From Streptomyces flaveolus (lineage in GTDB: Bacteria > Actinomycetota > Actinomycetes > Streptomycetales > Streptomycetaceae): a stretch of DNA of 64,000 nucleotides. Each line of letters opens with the position of its first letter. Position 1 is the stretch's first letter. The notes beneath the pieces were generated by a model. The model had not been told where the DNA came from, made no database searches, and saw nothing but the letters and a program-made list of their open reading frames with translations. A program made the translations under genes and the position numbers. Below are positions 9,365 to 17,700 of this stretch, in pieces. Location: positions 1 through 64,000 of the forward strand of contig NZ_JNWV01000026.1 in assembly GCF_000716535.1 (NCBI RefSeq), written 5' to 3'.

Positions 9365-9961
9365 TCAGGCCGGCGTCTCGAAGCCGCTGGCCCAGTACCG
9401 TCCGTGCAGTGCCAGGTCGAGCAGCATGCGCACGACCTCCTCGGCCGGCAGGGACGGGGTGTCCTGCTCGACCCACCAGCGCAGTACGGCGATCTGCTCG
9501 CCCACCCACACCCGGGCGAGCAGATCGGGGTCGATGCGGGGCCGGACCCCGTTGCGCTCCGCGCGGGCACGGAACTCCTCCGCGGTCGCCCTCGCGCAGG
9601 CGTCCGTGAACATCTGCAGGGGTCTGCCGTCGCCCTCGCCGCGCAGCACGATCCGGTACAGGTCGCGTTCCTCACGCGCGTGCCGGAGCATCTCCAGGAC
9701 CGGCTTGCCCGTGAAGCCGATCGCGCTGTCCGCGACGGCGGGGGCGAGCCGCTGGCCGAGCTCGTCCAGGAGGTCGGCCGTCACCCGGGCGAACAGGTCC
9801 TCCTTGTCCCGGAAGTGGGCGTAGAAGGTCGCGCGGGCCACGTCCGCCCGCTCGGTGATGTCCTCCACGGTCAGCGCGGTGAAGCCGCGCTCCAGGACCA
9901 GCGCGACCAGAGCCGCCCCGAGGGCACGGCGTGACCGTCTCGTCCGTCTGTCCTCGGCCAT
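9365..9961 (-). CDS. TetR-family transcriptional regulator
   Basis: Repressor-type regulator of 198 residues. The N-terminal helix-turn-helix (about 20-60) shows the TetR pattern LTVEDITERADVARATFY followed by HFRDKEDLF. The remaining all-helical domain would bind a small ligand, perhaps an acyl-CoA. It is transcribed away from the acyl-CoA ligase gene across a 196-bp intergenic region containing the second copy of the shared motif, consistent with autoregulation plus control of the flanking catabolic genes. The ligand and the true operator are inference. Confidence 0.92.
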   Translation of the reverse strand: MAEDRRTRRSRRALGAALVALVLERGFTALTVEDITERADVARATFYAHFRDKEDLFARVTADLLDELGQRLAPAVADSAIGFTGKPVLEMLRHAREERDLYRIVLRGEGDGRPLQMFTDACARATAEEFRARAERNGVRPRIDPDLLARVWVGEQIAVLRWWVEQDTPSLPAEEVVRMLLDLALHGRYWASGFETPA

Positions 9962-10031
9962 TCGGCCCCCTCCTCGGTCGTGCGGCGCAGGCCCACTCAG
10001 TCTAGAAGGCTCTTGACACCCTCCACGTTAC

Positions 10032-10052
10032 TGAACAAGCTGTATGTAATTG
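10032..10052. promoter_or_regulatory. Putative TetR operator, copy 2
   Basis: On the plus strand this reads TGAACAAGCTGTATGT then AATTG, the counterpart of the site at 7824-7845, with the symmetric core ACA-NNN-TGT. A TTGACA hexamer at 10013-10018 lies just upstream and could be the -35 box of the acyl-CoA ligase promoter, placing the motif over the expected -10 region where a repressor would act. No clear -10 hexamer can be assigned. Confidence 0.55.
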
Positions 10053-10157
10053 ATTGAGTAGTCTACTTGCGCAGCCGGTGGGCTCGTCACCCCGGCCGGT
10101 CCGCAAGCCCCTCGTTCCACTCCCTCATCCCCTTCCGTTCGGGAGACAGGTCCCTTC

Positions 10158-11729
10158 ATGAACCTCGGCACCTACCTTGCGCGCAGCGCTCGCTACTGGC
10201 CCCAGGCCCCGGCACTCGTGTGCGGGGACCGTTCCTGGAGCTTCGGCGCACTCGACCGCGCGACCAATCGGCTGGCCTCCGCCCTGACCGCCCGGGGCCT
10301 CGGCCCCGGCGACGCGGTGGCCTCCCTGGCCTGGAACCGGGGCGAGCTGGTGGAGGTCGAATTCGCCCTGTACAAGGCAGGGCTGACGCGGGCCCCGATC
10401 AACGCACGTCTCGGACGCGGCGAGATCGAGCACATCCTGCGCTACGCCCCCGTACGGGCCCTGGTCTTCGACGCGGCCCACCGCGAGGACGCCCTGGCCG
10501 CGATCGCCGCCGCGGGCACCGACTGCCTGCCCGTTCCGCTCGACTCCCCCGCCCCGGACGAGTCCGGGCCGGGCGAGGTGTCCTACGACGCGCTGCTCGC
10601 CAAGGGCGACGAGGCCCCGTTCCGCGTCGAGGTGGACGAGTCGGAGCCCTGCGTCCTGAACTTCACGTCCGGCTCCACCGGGGCCCTGAAGGCGGCGGTC
10701 CAGACGGTCGGCAACCGCCTCGCGAACATGCGCAAGCTCCTGATGACCGAGGACTCCCGGCCCCGCCCGGGCACCCGCTACCTGGCCTGCGGACCCATCA
10801 CGCACGCCACCGGAATGGGCCTGCTGGCCGGTGTCTTCGGCGGCTCGACCACGTACGTCCTGCCCACCTGGAGTCCGCGGAGCTTCCTGGAGACGGTCGC
10901 GAAGGAGCGCATCACCGCCACCTTCCTCGTGCCGGCCATGGTGAACATGGTGCTCGCCCACCCCGGGGCCCGGGAGTACGACCTCTCCTCCCTGACGAGC
11001 GTTCGGATCGGCGGTGCGCCCATCTCGCCGCAACGCCTGCGCGACGCGGTCGCGTTCTTCGGGCCCGTCGTCGCCCAGGGCTACGGACTCGGCGAGACCA
11101 CCAGCGTGGTCGCGGGCCTGAGCAGCGAGGAGATAGCCCGCGCGGTGCGGGAGGACGCGGAACTGCTCCAGTCGTGCGGCCGGGCCTCGTACGACACCGA
11201 GATACGCGTCGTCGACGAGGCGGGCCGGGAACTCGGCCCGCGCGAGGTCGGGGAGGTCATCGTGCGCGGCCCCGACTGCGTACGCGCGTACTGGCAGGAG
11301 CCGGAGCTGTCCGCGGAGACCTTCCGCGACGGCTGGGTGCACACCGGTGACCTGGCCTGGATGCGGGAGGACGGCTACCTCTTCCTCGTCGACCGCAAGA
11401 AGGACATGATCATCTCGGGCGGCTTCAACATCTACTGCACCGAGGTCGAGGCCGCGCTGTACGAGCACCCGGCCGTCCAGGAAGCCTGCGTCGTCGGTGT
11501 GCCCGACGAGCAGTGGGGTGAGGCCGTCAAGGCGGTCGTCGTCCCCCACCCCGGCACCACCGTCACGACCCACGATCTGATCGCCTTCTGCGCGGACCGG
11601 CTGGACCGCTTCAAGAAGCCCCGCTCCGTCGACTTCGTGGCCGAACTCCCCCACAACCGCAACGGCAAGCTCGACCGCAAGGCCGTCCGCGAACCGTACT
11701 GGGCGAACGCCGCCCGCCGCGTCAACTGA
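10158..11729 (+). CDS. Fatty-acid/aryl acid-CoA ligase (AMP-binding)
   Basis: Adenylate-forming acyl-CoA synthetase of 523 residues, activating a carboxylic acid with ATP and CoA. The phosphate-binding motif is present as FTSGSTGALKAA; the usual Pro-Lys-Gly is replaced by Leu-Lys-Ala, so the Lys is kept. The A5-like QGYGLGETT, the A7 region (HTGDLAWMREDGY), the A8 hinge (DRKKDMIISGGFNIY) and the C-terminal catalytic Lys in NRNGKLDRKA are all visible. A GGGAGA sequence precedes the ATG. The acyl-CoA dehydrogenase starts 23 bp downstream, so the pair would activate and then desaturate the same acyl chain. The natural acid substrate is unknown. Confidence 0.92.
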   Translation: MNLGTYLARSARYWPQAPALVCGDRSWSFGALDRATNRLASALTARGLGPGDAVASLAWNRGELVEVEFALYKAGLTRAPINARLGRGEIEHILRYAPVRALVFDAAHREDALAAIAAAGTDCLPVPLDSPAPDESGPGEVSYDALLAKGDEAPFRVEVDESEPCVLNFTSGSTGALKAAVQTVGNRLANMRKLLMTEDSRPRPGTRYLACGPITHATGMGLLAGVFGGSTTYVLPTWSPRSFLETVAKERITATFLVPAMVNMVLAHPGAREYDLSSLTSVRIGGAPISPQRLRDAVAFFGPVVAQGYGLGETTSVVAGLSSEEIARAVREDAELLQSCGRASYDTEIRVVDEAGRELGPREVGEVIVRGPDCVRAYWQEPELSAETFRDGWVHTGDLAWMREDGYLFLVDRKKDMIISGGFNIYCTEVEAALYEHPAVQEACVVGVPDEQWGEAVKAVVVPHPGTTVTTHDLIAFCADRLDRFKKPRSVDFVAELPHNRNGKLDRKAVREPYWANAARRVN

Positions 11730-11752
11730 CCCACCCCCCTACGGAGCTTCCG

Positions 11753-12949
11753 GTGACCTTCTCCCTCCGCCCCGCCTACCACGACCCGCGCACCGCCGAA
11801 CTGGTGGAGCGGCTGCGTGACTACCTCGACGGCGAGCTCGCCGACTACGAACGCGAGCGCGGCATCACCCCCGCAAGCCGCCTCACCCGCGCCGACCTCG
11901 AACCGGTCTGGCGCCGCAGCCGCGAACTCGGCTTCTACGGCATCCACTTGCCCGAGGAGTACGGCGGGCAGAACCTCTCGTACACCCAACTGGCAGCCCT
12001 GAAGGAGGAGATCGGCGCCAGTGGGCGCGTTCTCTCGCACAGCGTGCTCGGGGACATGGGCGGTCCGCTGCGCGCCGGCGACATCCTCAAGCACGCCACC
12101 CCGCACCAACTGGACACCTACCTGCTGCCCCTGCTGCGCGGCGAACGCGCCTGCTGCTTCTCCCTCACGGAGACCGACGCGGGCTCCGACGTGCGCTCCA
12201 TGCGCACCGTCGCGGTCCCTGACGGCGACGGCTACCGCCTCTCCGGGCACAAGGTGTTCTCTTCGGCAGGCCCGTTCGCCGACTTCGCGATCGTCGTCGC
12301 CCGCATGGCCGGCACCGGTGAGCAGGACGGTGAGAAGCCGCGGTTCTCCGCGTTCCTCGTGGACCTCGACAGCCCCGGCTGCCGCGTCGAGGACGGCGCG
12401 ACCCCGATGTCCGGCGAGCACATCGAGAGCGACATCGTCCTCGACGACTGCTACGTCCCCGCCGCCAACCTCCTCGGCGAGGAGGGCAAGGGCATGCGCA
12501 TCGCGCTCGGCCGGGTGACCACCAACCGCCTCCTGCACTGCCCCACCGTCCTCGGCGCGACCCGCCGCGCCCTCGCCCTGACCCTCGACCGCACCCGCAC
12601 CCGCAAGGTCGCCGGCGGACAGCCCCTGCTGATGATGCAGGCCATCCAGCACAAGGTCGCCGACATGGCCACCGACTTCTATGCCGCCCGTTCCATGACC
12701 TACGCGGCGCTGGCCGCGCTGGACGAGGGCCGGGAGGTCCACGCCGAGGCGTTCATGTGCAAGCTCTTCGTCGCCGAGTCCGCCTTCCGCGTCCTCGACG
12801 AGGCCGTCCAGATCCACGGCAAGGAAGGGCTCACCCAGGGCAACGAGATCGAGTACCTCTTCCGCAAGATCCGCATGTTCCGCATCCTCACCGGCACCTC
12901 CGAGATCCAGCGCAACGGCATCGCCAAACTCCTGGCCTTCCACCACTGA
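11753..12949 (+). CDS. Acyl-CoA dehydrogenase
   Basis: FAD-dependent acyl-CoA dehydrogenase of 398 residues that would introduce an alpha-beta double bond into an acyl-CoA. The flavin/substrate region shows CCFSLTETDAGSD followed by the typical beta domain (SGHKVFSSAG). The helical C-terminal domain ends with the family signature MFRILTGTSEIQRN. Translation starts at a GTG preceded by ACGGAG. It is the second gene of the ligase-dehydrogenase operon. No electron-transfer flavoprotein gene lies nearby, so the general cellular ETF pool would be used. Confidence 0.92.
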   Translation: MTFSLRPAYHDPRTAELVERLRDYLDGELADYERERGITPASRLTRADLEPVWRRSRELGFYGIHLPEEYGGQNLSYTQLAALKEEIGASGRVLSHSVLGDMGGPLRAGDILKHATPHQLDTYLLPLLRGERACCFSLTETDAGSDVRSMRTVAVPDGDGYRLSGHKVFSSAGPFADFAIVVARMAGTGEQDGEKPRFSAFLVDLDSPGCRVEDGATPMSGEHIESDIVLDDCYVPAANLLGEEGKGMRIALGRVTTNRLLHCPTVLGATRRALALTLDRTRTRKVAGGQPLLMMQAIQHKVADMATDFYAARSMTYAALAALDEGREVHAEAFMCKLFVAESAFRVLDEAVQIHGKEGLTQGNEIEYLFRKIRMFRILTGTSEIQRNGIAKLLAFHH

Positions 12950-13427
12950 CCGACCCGTCCCTGCGGAAGACGCACTCCTGCTCGCCGGCCTGGGGCGGAC
13001 GCGGCCGAGGTCGAAACCGGACACCTGCCTACGACTGGTCCGCACCGCTGTCGCGATGGTTTCGCGTCTTCGACGGCACCCTCCACTCGGCGGATCAGCG
13101 CTTCGAGATCGGTGACGTCATGGGCGAGAGCCGGTTCGCCAAGGACATCGGAGGCCCGCAGCGATGGCAGGTCCGCGTCTCAGTCGACGACCCCAATTCG
13201 TTCGCGCAGCTGCCGAGCAATGTTCAAGACCTGCGGATCGGCCTCGGGAGGTATGCCTCGCGGAATACGGAGGACGTACCTTCCCGAGTGATCGATTGAT
13301 GGTCACCGTGTGAGGACGCCGGCGCTGGCTCCGGCGCCTGCCTCGGGACTGGCACGGAAGTCGCCCGTCCTTGCACGATCCTCTCGCCGGGCGGCACCCG
13401 TCACGACCCCTGTGCTGCAATCGTGGT
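12950..13427. other. 478-bp gap; possible degraded coding remnant
   Basis: No intact gene is convincing here. A plus-strand frame stays open to a TGA at about 13299 and has GC-rich third positions (roughly four-fifths by eye) over its last 70 codons, including the stretch MGESRFAKDIGG. It has no plausible start of its own and continues in frame from an alternate reading of the dehydrogenase gene. A minus-strand frame across 13190-13310 is also open but less GC-biased. This could be the tail of a decayed gene; I cannot assign a family. Confidence 0.3.
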
Positions 13428-14333
13428 ATGCCACTGGACGAGCTACGTGACCTGCTGAGGCAGCATGGCCGACCCGATCTGACCACGTCCATCGACGGCG
13501 TTCGTATATGCAGGGCGGACCGCGTGGTGTCGCCGGGGGCCTCGATGTCCGGTACGGTCGTGGCCGTTGTCGCCCAGGGCAACAAGCGCCTGGCGCTGGG
13601 TGACCACCTCTACGAGTACGGGGCCGGACAATATCTCATCGCCTCGGTGGACCTTCCGGTGACGGGACAGTTTGTCGATGCCGCCCCGGGACGGCCCGGA
13701 CTCGGTTTCGCGATGACGTTGGAGCCCGCGGCCATCGCGGAGCTGCTGTTGCAGACCGGTGCGGGCGACCTGCCACGGCCGCCCGGTCCCGCACGGCTGG
13801 GGATCTCGGTCAGTGACGCGTCCGACGAACTGCTCGACGCCATTGTGCGGCTGCTGCGACTGCTCGACCGGCCACGGGATCGGGGCGTACTGGCCCCATT
13901 GATCAAACGCGAAATCCTCTGGCGCCTGATCACCGGGGAGCAAGGCGACGTGGTGCGCCAACTCGGTCTTGCCGACAGCAGCTTGAGTCACATCACACGA
14001 GCGGTGCGGTGGATTCGACAGAACTACGCCCGGCAATTCCGAGTCGAGGAACTGGCGCGACTGTCAGGAATGAGCGTGTCCGCGTTTCACAAAAATTTCC
14101 AGGCAGTGACCGGGATGACGCCGATCCAGTTCCAGAAACACATCCGGTTGCAGACGGCACGGCTACTCCTGGCAAATCGCCCGAGCGACGTCACCGGCGT
14201 GGGACATTCCGTCGGCTACGACAGCCCGTCCCAGTTCAGCCGGGAATACAGGCGGCTTTTCGGTGAGCCGCCCAGTCGCGATGCGGTGCGCTTGCGCCAT
14301 GAGGCCGGTGCGGCAGTGCCCGCACTGCCCTGA
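13428..14333 (+). CDS. AraC-family regulator with AraC_N sensory domain
   Basis: Transcriptional activator of 301 residues. The N-terminal half (about 15-170) resembles the AraC_N/YqhC-type domain, with a beta-rich run such as VVAVVAQGNKRLALGD and YLIASVDLPVTGQ. The C-terminal half (about 195-295) carries two helix-turn-helix motifs, FRVEELARLSGMSVSAFHK and the second recognised by VGYDSPSQFSREYRRLFG. The ATG at 13428 is the first sensible start. Compared with its neighbours the gene uses many AT-ending codons (TTT, AAA, AAT), suggesting recent acquisition. It lies 423 bp upstream of an aldehyde dehydrogenase gene on the same strand, and regulators of this subfamily often control aldehyde-detoxifying enzymes. 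Confidence 0.9.
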   Translation: MPLDELRDLLRQHGRPDLTTSIDGVRICRADRVVSPGASMSGTVVAVVAQGNKRLALGDHLYEYGAGQYLIASVDLPVTGQFVDAAPGRPGLGFAMTLEPAAIAELLLQTGAGDLPRPPGPARLGISVSDASDELLDAIVRLLRLLDRPRDRGVLAPLIKREILWRLITGEQGDVVRQLGLADSSLSHITRAVRWIRQNYARQFRVEELARLSGMSVSAFHKNFQAVTGMTPIQFQKHIRLQTARLLLANRPSDVTGVGHSVGYDSPSQFSREYRRLFGEPPSRDAVRLRHEAGAAVPALP

Positions 14334-14756
14334 ACGGCACCTCAAGGGTTGTCCCGTAATCCCTGGCGGGTGTGCGACGCCGACTTCGGCACCCGTGGAC
14401 GGCCCTGGTAAGACCAGGAGGATCGTGCAACCATGCGCGAGAATCTTGCTGGCCGGACTCACGCGCCGTTGGTTTGATGAAGTTGTCAAAGCGCAAGAAG
14501 GCATTCGAGCCCTGCGACCGGAAGATTCGGGTCGCGACGGTCGCCGATCACATTCTGAAAGGTAGCCGTTGGTGCACACAGAAAGAGGACGAGCAGCATT
14601 CGGCCTGAACCGGACATATGCCGGTCAGCGACGCCGACTAGCGCGTCTTTCGTTCTGCGCGGGCTTGATGTGACGCGCACTCGTACTGGCACGGCGACTG
14701 TTTCCAGAAATTCGCCGACACCGGTTTGAGCGAGGAAAATTCAGGAAGTGGCAACA
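14334..14756. other. 423-bp gap upstream of aldehyde dehydrogenase gene
   Basis: No gene is supported here. The gap contains one copy (14424-14453) of an imperfect 30-bp direct repeat whose partner lies beyond the aldehyde dehydrogenase gene. Near 14346-14370 there is a stretch beginning GGTTGTCCCGTAATCCCTGG that faintly recalls ends of streptomycete IS5-like elements, but no transposase remnant accompanies it. The region is less GC-rich than the surrounding chromosome and presumably holds the promoter controlled by the AraC protein. Confidence 0.4.
14424..14453 (+). repeat. Imperfect 30-bp direct repeat, left copy
   Basis: Begins CGTGCAACC and ends ATCTTGCTGGC. It matches 16482-16511 at 25 of 30 positions in the same orientation, and the two copies lie on either side of the aldehyde dehydrogenase gene. 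In the same reading frame the two copies would encode VQPCARILLA and VQASARILLA, so duplicated coding remnants are possible. Confidence 0.6.
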
Positions 14757-16175
14757 ATGCAGAGCAACATCATCGACAAGGTCTACATCGACGGCGAGTT
14801 CGTGACCCCACACGGCACGGAACTCTTCGATCTGTACAACCCTGCCCGAGGTGAAGTGATCGGGCAGGTCCAGCTCGCCGACGAGGTCGACGCGCAGGCG
14901 GCCATCGCGGCGGCGAAGCGTGCACTGCCGGCGTGGTCCGCGACGTCCAAGGAAGAGCGGATCGACGCGCTGAAGCGGCTTCAGGCCGCGGTCACCGCTC
15001 ACCGGGACGAACTACTGGAAGCTGTCATCCTGGAGTACGGCGCGCCGCTGAAGCTGGCCAACATAACGGACGCAACCATCGGCGCTTTCGCCGACATGAT
15101 CCAAACGCTGGAAGAGTTCGACTTCACCCGGCAGATCGGCCGGGCCACCGTGGAACTGGCCCCGGTCGGTGTCGCAGGCCTGATCACGCCGTGGAACGCG
15201 GATGCGTTCATCGTCAGTGACAAACTCGCGACCGCTCTGGCGGCCGGCTGCACCGTCGTCGTCAAGCCCAGCGAGATGAGCGCGACGCAGACGCACGTCC
15301 TCACCCGGGCCCTGCACGAGGCCGGACTGCCCAAGGGCGTCCTCAACATCGTGACGGGACGCGGCGACGTCGTCGGCTCCGTGATCAACCGCCACCCCGA
15401 CGTCGCGAAGATCTCGTTCACAGGCTCCACCGCGACGGGCAAGGTCATCGCGAGCGAGGCGGTCGACACGTTGAAGCGCCTGACGCTGGAACTCGGCGGC
15501 AAGTCTCCGTCGATCATCCTCGACGACGCCGACCTCGAGGAAGCGATCCCTGGTGCGCTCCAGGCCGGCTTTTGGAACAGCGGCCAGGCGTGCGTCGCCG
15601 GTACCCGCATCCTCGTCCCGGAGAGCCGGCTCGACGAAGCGCTCACCCTCATCGCGAAGAAGGTGGCGGAGGAGTGGCCCGCCGGTGATCCGCGCGATCC
15701 GGCGACCGCGATCGGCCCGATGGTGAGCGAGCGGCAGTGGGAGCGCGTCCAGAGCTACATCCGTCGCGGTATCGAGGAAGGCGCCCGAGTCATCGTCGGC
15801 GGCCCCGGCCGCCCCGACGGTCTCCAGAACGGGTACTTCGTGCGCCCGACCGTGTTCGCCGACGTCACCAACGACATGACGATCGCCCGGGAGGAGATCT
15901 TCGGCCCGGTGCTTTCGGTCATCACCTACCGGGACGACGACCACGCCATCGAGATCGCCAACGACACCACCTACGGCCTGCACGCCTACGTGTTCGGATC
16001 GGACGCCCAGCGGGCGCGCCGCATCGCATCGCGGATCGAAGCGGGCCGGGTCTCCGTCAACGGTGGCTTCGAGAATCGGTCCCCCTTCGGCGGGTTCAAG
16101 CAGTCCGGCATCGGGCGGGAGTACGGCGTCTACGGTCTCGAGGGCTTCCTCGAGCCGCGGTCCGTGATGGTCTGA
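14757..16175 (+). CDS. NAD(P)-dependent aldehyde dehydrogenase
   Basis: Aldehyde dehydrogenase superfamily enzyme of 472 residues, oxidising an aldehyde to its acid. Visible features are the cofactor-binding segment (TPWNAD, VVKPSEMS), the FTGSTATGK Rossmann turn, the general base in LELGGKSPS, the catalytic Cys in GQACVAGTR and the conserved EEIFGPVLSV and SPFGGFKQSGIGRE blocks. I prefer the ATG at 14757: GGAAG lies eight bases upstream, whereas the GTG at 14748 directly abuts that sequence. It is the probable target of the upstream AraC regulator. Physiological substrate is unassigned. Confidence 0.92.
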   Translation: MQSNIIDKVYIDGEFVTPHGTELFDLYNPARGEVIGQVQLADEVDAQAAIAAAKRALPAWSATSKEERIDALKRLQAAVTAHRDELLEAVILEYGAPLKLANITDATIGAFADMIQTLEEFDFTRQIGRATVELAPVGVAGLITPWNADAFIVSDKLATALAAGCTVVVKPSEMSATQTHVLTRALHEAGLPKGVLNIVTGRGDVVGSVINRHPDVAKISFTGSTATGKVIASEAVDTLKRLTLELGGKSPSIILDDADLEEAIPGALQAGFWNSGQACVAGTRILVPESRLDEALTLIAKKVAEEWPAGDPRDPATAIGPMVSERQWERVQSYIRRGIEEGARVIVGGPGRPDGLQNGYFVRPTVFADVTNDMTIAREEIFGPVLSVITYRDDDHAIEIANDTTYGLHAYVFGSDAQRARRIASRIEAGRVSVNGGFENRSPFGGFKQSGIGREYGVYGLEGFLEPRSVMV

Positions 16176-16199
16176 CCGGGTAGACCGGCCGGACCCGGT
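16175..16199 (+). terminator. Short hairpin after aldehyde dehydrogenase gene
   Basis: ACCGGGT (16175-16181) pairs with ACCCGGT (16193-16199) across an 11-base loop, overlapping the stop codon. It has no U tract, as is common in streptomycetes. It is a weak terminator candidate. Confidence 0.3.
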
Positions 16200-16342
16200 T
16201 GGTCGGTGCAACCGTGCAACGTGCGCACGGCGATGCCACGGTTCCCGGCGCCCGCCCCCGGGCGCGGGGACGGGCCGGCACGCCCGTGCCGTGCGCCATG
16301 AGTGGCCCGGGGTTGTTCGACGAGGCGTTCGACGGGGGTATG

Positions 16343-16386
16343 GTGGCCGGCCCGGGAAGGCAGCGCATGCATCCCGGGCCGGCCAC
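16343..16386. repeat. Strong 15-bp inverted repeat
   Basis: GTGGCCGGCCCGGGA (16343-16357) is a perfect inverted complement of 16372-16386 across a 14-base loop. It could be a factor-independent terminator for the aldehyde dehydrogenase transcript, although it lies 170 bp beyond the stop, or a structured element of unknown role. Confidence 0.55.
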
Positions 16387-16481
16387 GCGTCCCGGCCCGA
16401 CGCCACGGTCACCCGGCATCGCTCTCAAGTGGAGCGGAACGGATCGGCCTCGGGCGGGCGGAACCCGGGGGCACGATGTGG

Positions 16482-16511
16482 CGTGCAAGCCTCGGCGAGG
16501 ATCTTGCTGGC
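16482..16511 (+). repeat. Imperfect 30-bp direct repeat, right copy
   Basis: Begins CGTGCAAGC and ends ATCTTGCTGGC; 25 of 30 positions match 14424-14453. The copies are 2,058 bp apart and bracket the aldehyde dehydrogenase gene. Confidence 0.6.
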
Positions 16512-16852
16512 GTTCGCGTCCGCCCCTGCTTCGCTGGAGTGAGAGCAACAGCAAACGAGTGAGGCGGTACGGAGGGACCTGACGGCTCACCGAAGTCACC
16601 GCAGCCTGAACAACCCCGCTGATCCACAACTTCTGACAATTACTCCACGCTGCCGACGTGGTCCTGCACCCCGAGTAGCCTCCGGCCACCCCCGGATCCC
16701 CTGCACTCGCACAACCTGCTTGACTCAGTCATGAGGACTCCGCCGACCTAGGCTCTTCGCCACCGGCGGTGGCCATGCGGAATCGATGCGCGTCGAGTGG
16801 TGCATGATCGGGTGCCGAGGGCGTGCCAGGGCGGGGGCGGGGCGTGAGTGTC

Positions 16853-17491
16853 ATGGGTGTGTGGGTCGTCGGGGCGGTGCCTGACGAGCGGACAAGGGAC
16901 CTGCTGTCCGCCGCGGTTCAGGCCTCGCCGTCGCCACCGGCGTCAACGCACGCTGATGTGACCAGAGGGTTGGCTTGGTGGCGGAGCACGGCACGGACGT
17001 CTCTGTTCAGCTCTTCCAAGACCGCTGCCGGCGGTTGGGTGGCTGACGACGACGCCTTCCGGCTGAGCGCATTCTTCGACAGCTGCTATGACGACTCCGA
17101 TCCGGTGGAGGCGCTGCGCGACGCCGTCATGGACCAGTTCCCGCCCGAGGGAGACGAGGGCCTGTTCACGGCAGTGGCACGCAAGGCCAGTCCGTTCTCG
17201 GCCTTGGCGTACGCGCTCGGTCCCGATGCGGTGCTGCGACTACCAGGCTGGTTCGGAGACTTCCTGCTCGACGCCGCACAGGTCCGCGCCCAGCTCCCCG
17301 CGGCGGAGGAAGCCCTCGCCTTGACCGGAACCCAGCGGCGGGACGCCGTCGAGCGAATCCATGCCTGGATGACCGGCTTGGGCGACGATCCCGACCATGA
17401 CGTCGATGAACTCCTTGACGGCCCACTGCGCGTTCTCCGCCATGCCGCCCGTACCGGGCAGGGTGCGGCTGGCCAGGTCTGCTGGTACTGA
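16853..17491 (+). CDS. Hypothetical protein, unrecognised
   Basis: Soluble protein of about 212 residues with GC-rich third codon positions, so probably a real gene. It starts MGVWVVGAVPDERT, has an acidic middle (FDSCYDDSDPVEALRDAV) and a helical C-terminal half (AAEEALALTGTQRRDAVERIHAWM). No motif links it to a family I know. The start is uncertain: the ATG at 16853 is chosen because the hydrophobic strand begins there, but GTG codons at 16844 and 16823 are in frame and the upstream GCGGGGGCGGGGC could serve as ribosome binding site for either. It stands alone between two gaps, next to a decayed toxin-antitoxin locus. Confidence 0.6.
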   Translation: MGVWVVGAVPDERTRDLLSAAVQASPSPPASTHADVTRGLAWWRSTARTSLFSSSKTAAGGWVADDDAFRLSAFFDSCYDDSDPVEALRDAVMDQFPPEGDEGLFTAVARKASPFSALAYALGPDAVLRLPGWFGDFLLDAAQVRAQLPAAEEALALTGTQRRDAVERIHAWMTGLGDDPDHDVDELLDGPLRVLRHAARTGQGAAGQVCWY

Positions 17492-17538
17492 CGGAATGGA
17501 ACGCTCCTTGGACCATGGGGAAATCCTGTAAGGCACCG

Positions 17539-17566
17539 CAGGTCAGCGGCTTCTCAGGTCAGCGGC
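17539..17566 (+). repeat. Short direct repeat, 12 nt twice
   Basis: CAGGTCAGCGGC occurs at 17539-17550 and again at 17555-17566, separated by four bases, in the gap after the unknown gene. It may be a slipped duplication; no function is suggested. Confidence 0.4.
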
Positions 17567-17700
17567 CATCCGCGTGGCGATCTTCCCAACCGGTGCTCCA
17601 GGACCCGAGCACGAAGGCGCTTGACTGGTCCATTGAAACTCCTGCCTATAACGGCTTCCCCAACCTACGGGTACTGGTCGGATCAATACCGCCTGTACCG

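Larger units (their letters stand above)
16176..16852. other. 677-bp gap without a convincing gene
   Basis: Short frames exist but none has a recognisable domain, a ribosome binding site or sustained GC-biased third positions. The region holds a strong inverted repeat at 16343-16386 and the right-hand copy of the 30-bp direct repeat (16482-16511). It looks like an accumulation of remnants between the aldehyde dehydrogenase gene and the unknown gene at 16853. Confidence 0.4.

Noticed and set aside
13118..13585. 155-codon minus-strand frame before the AraC gene
   Set aside because: Arg/Ser-rich, overlaps the AraC start, poor third-position bias and no ribosome binding site.
14346..14370. IS5-like element terminus
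   Set aside because: The resemblance rests on memory of a short string; no transposase remnant, paired inverted repeat or target duplication is visible.
17539..17566. Short tandem direct repeat as an att site or iteron
   Set aside because: Only two 12-nt copies; no integrase, replication gene or tRNA nearby.
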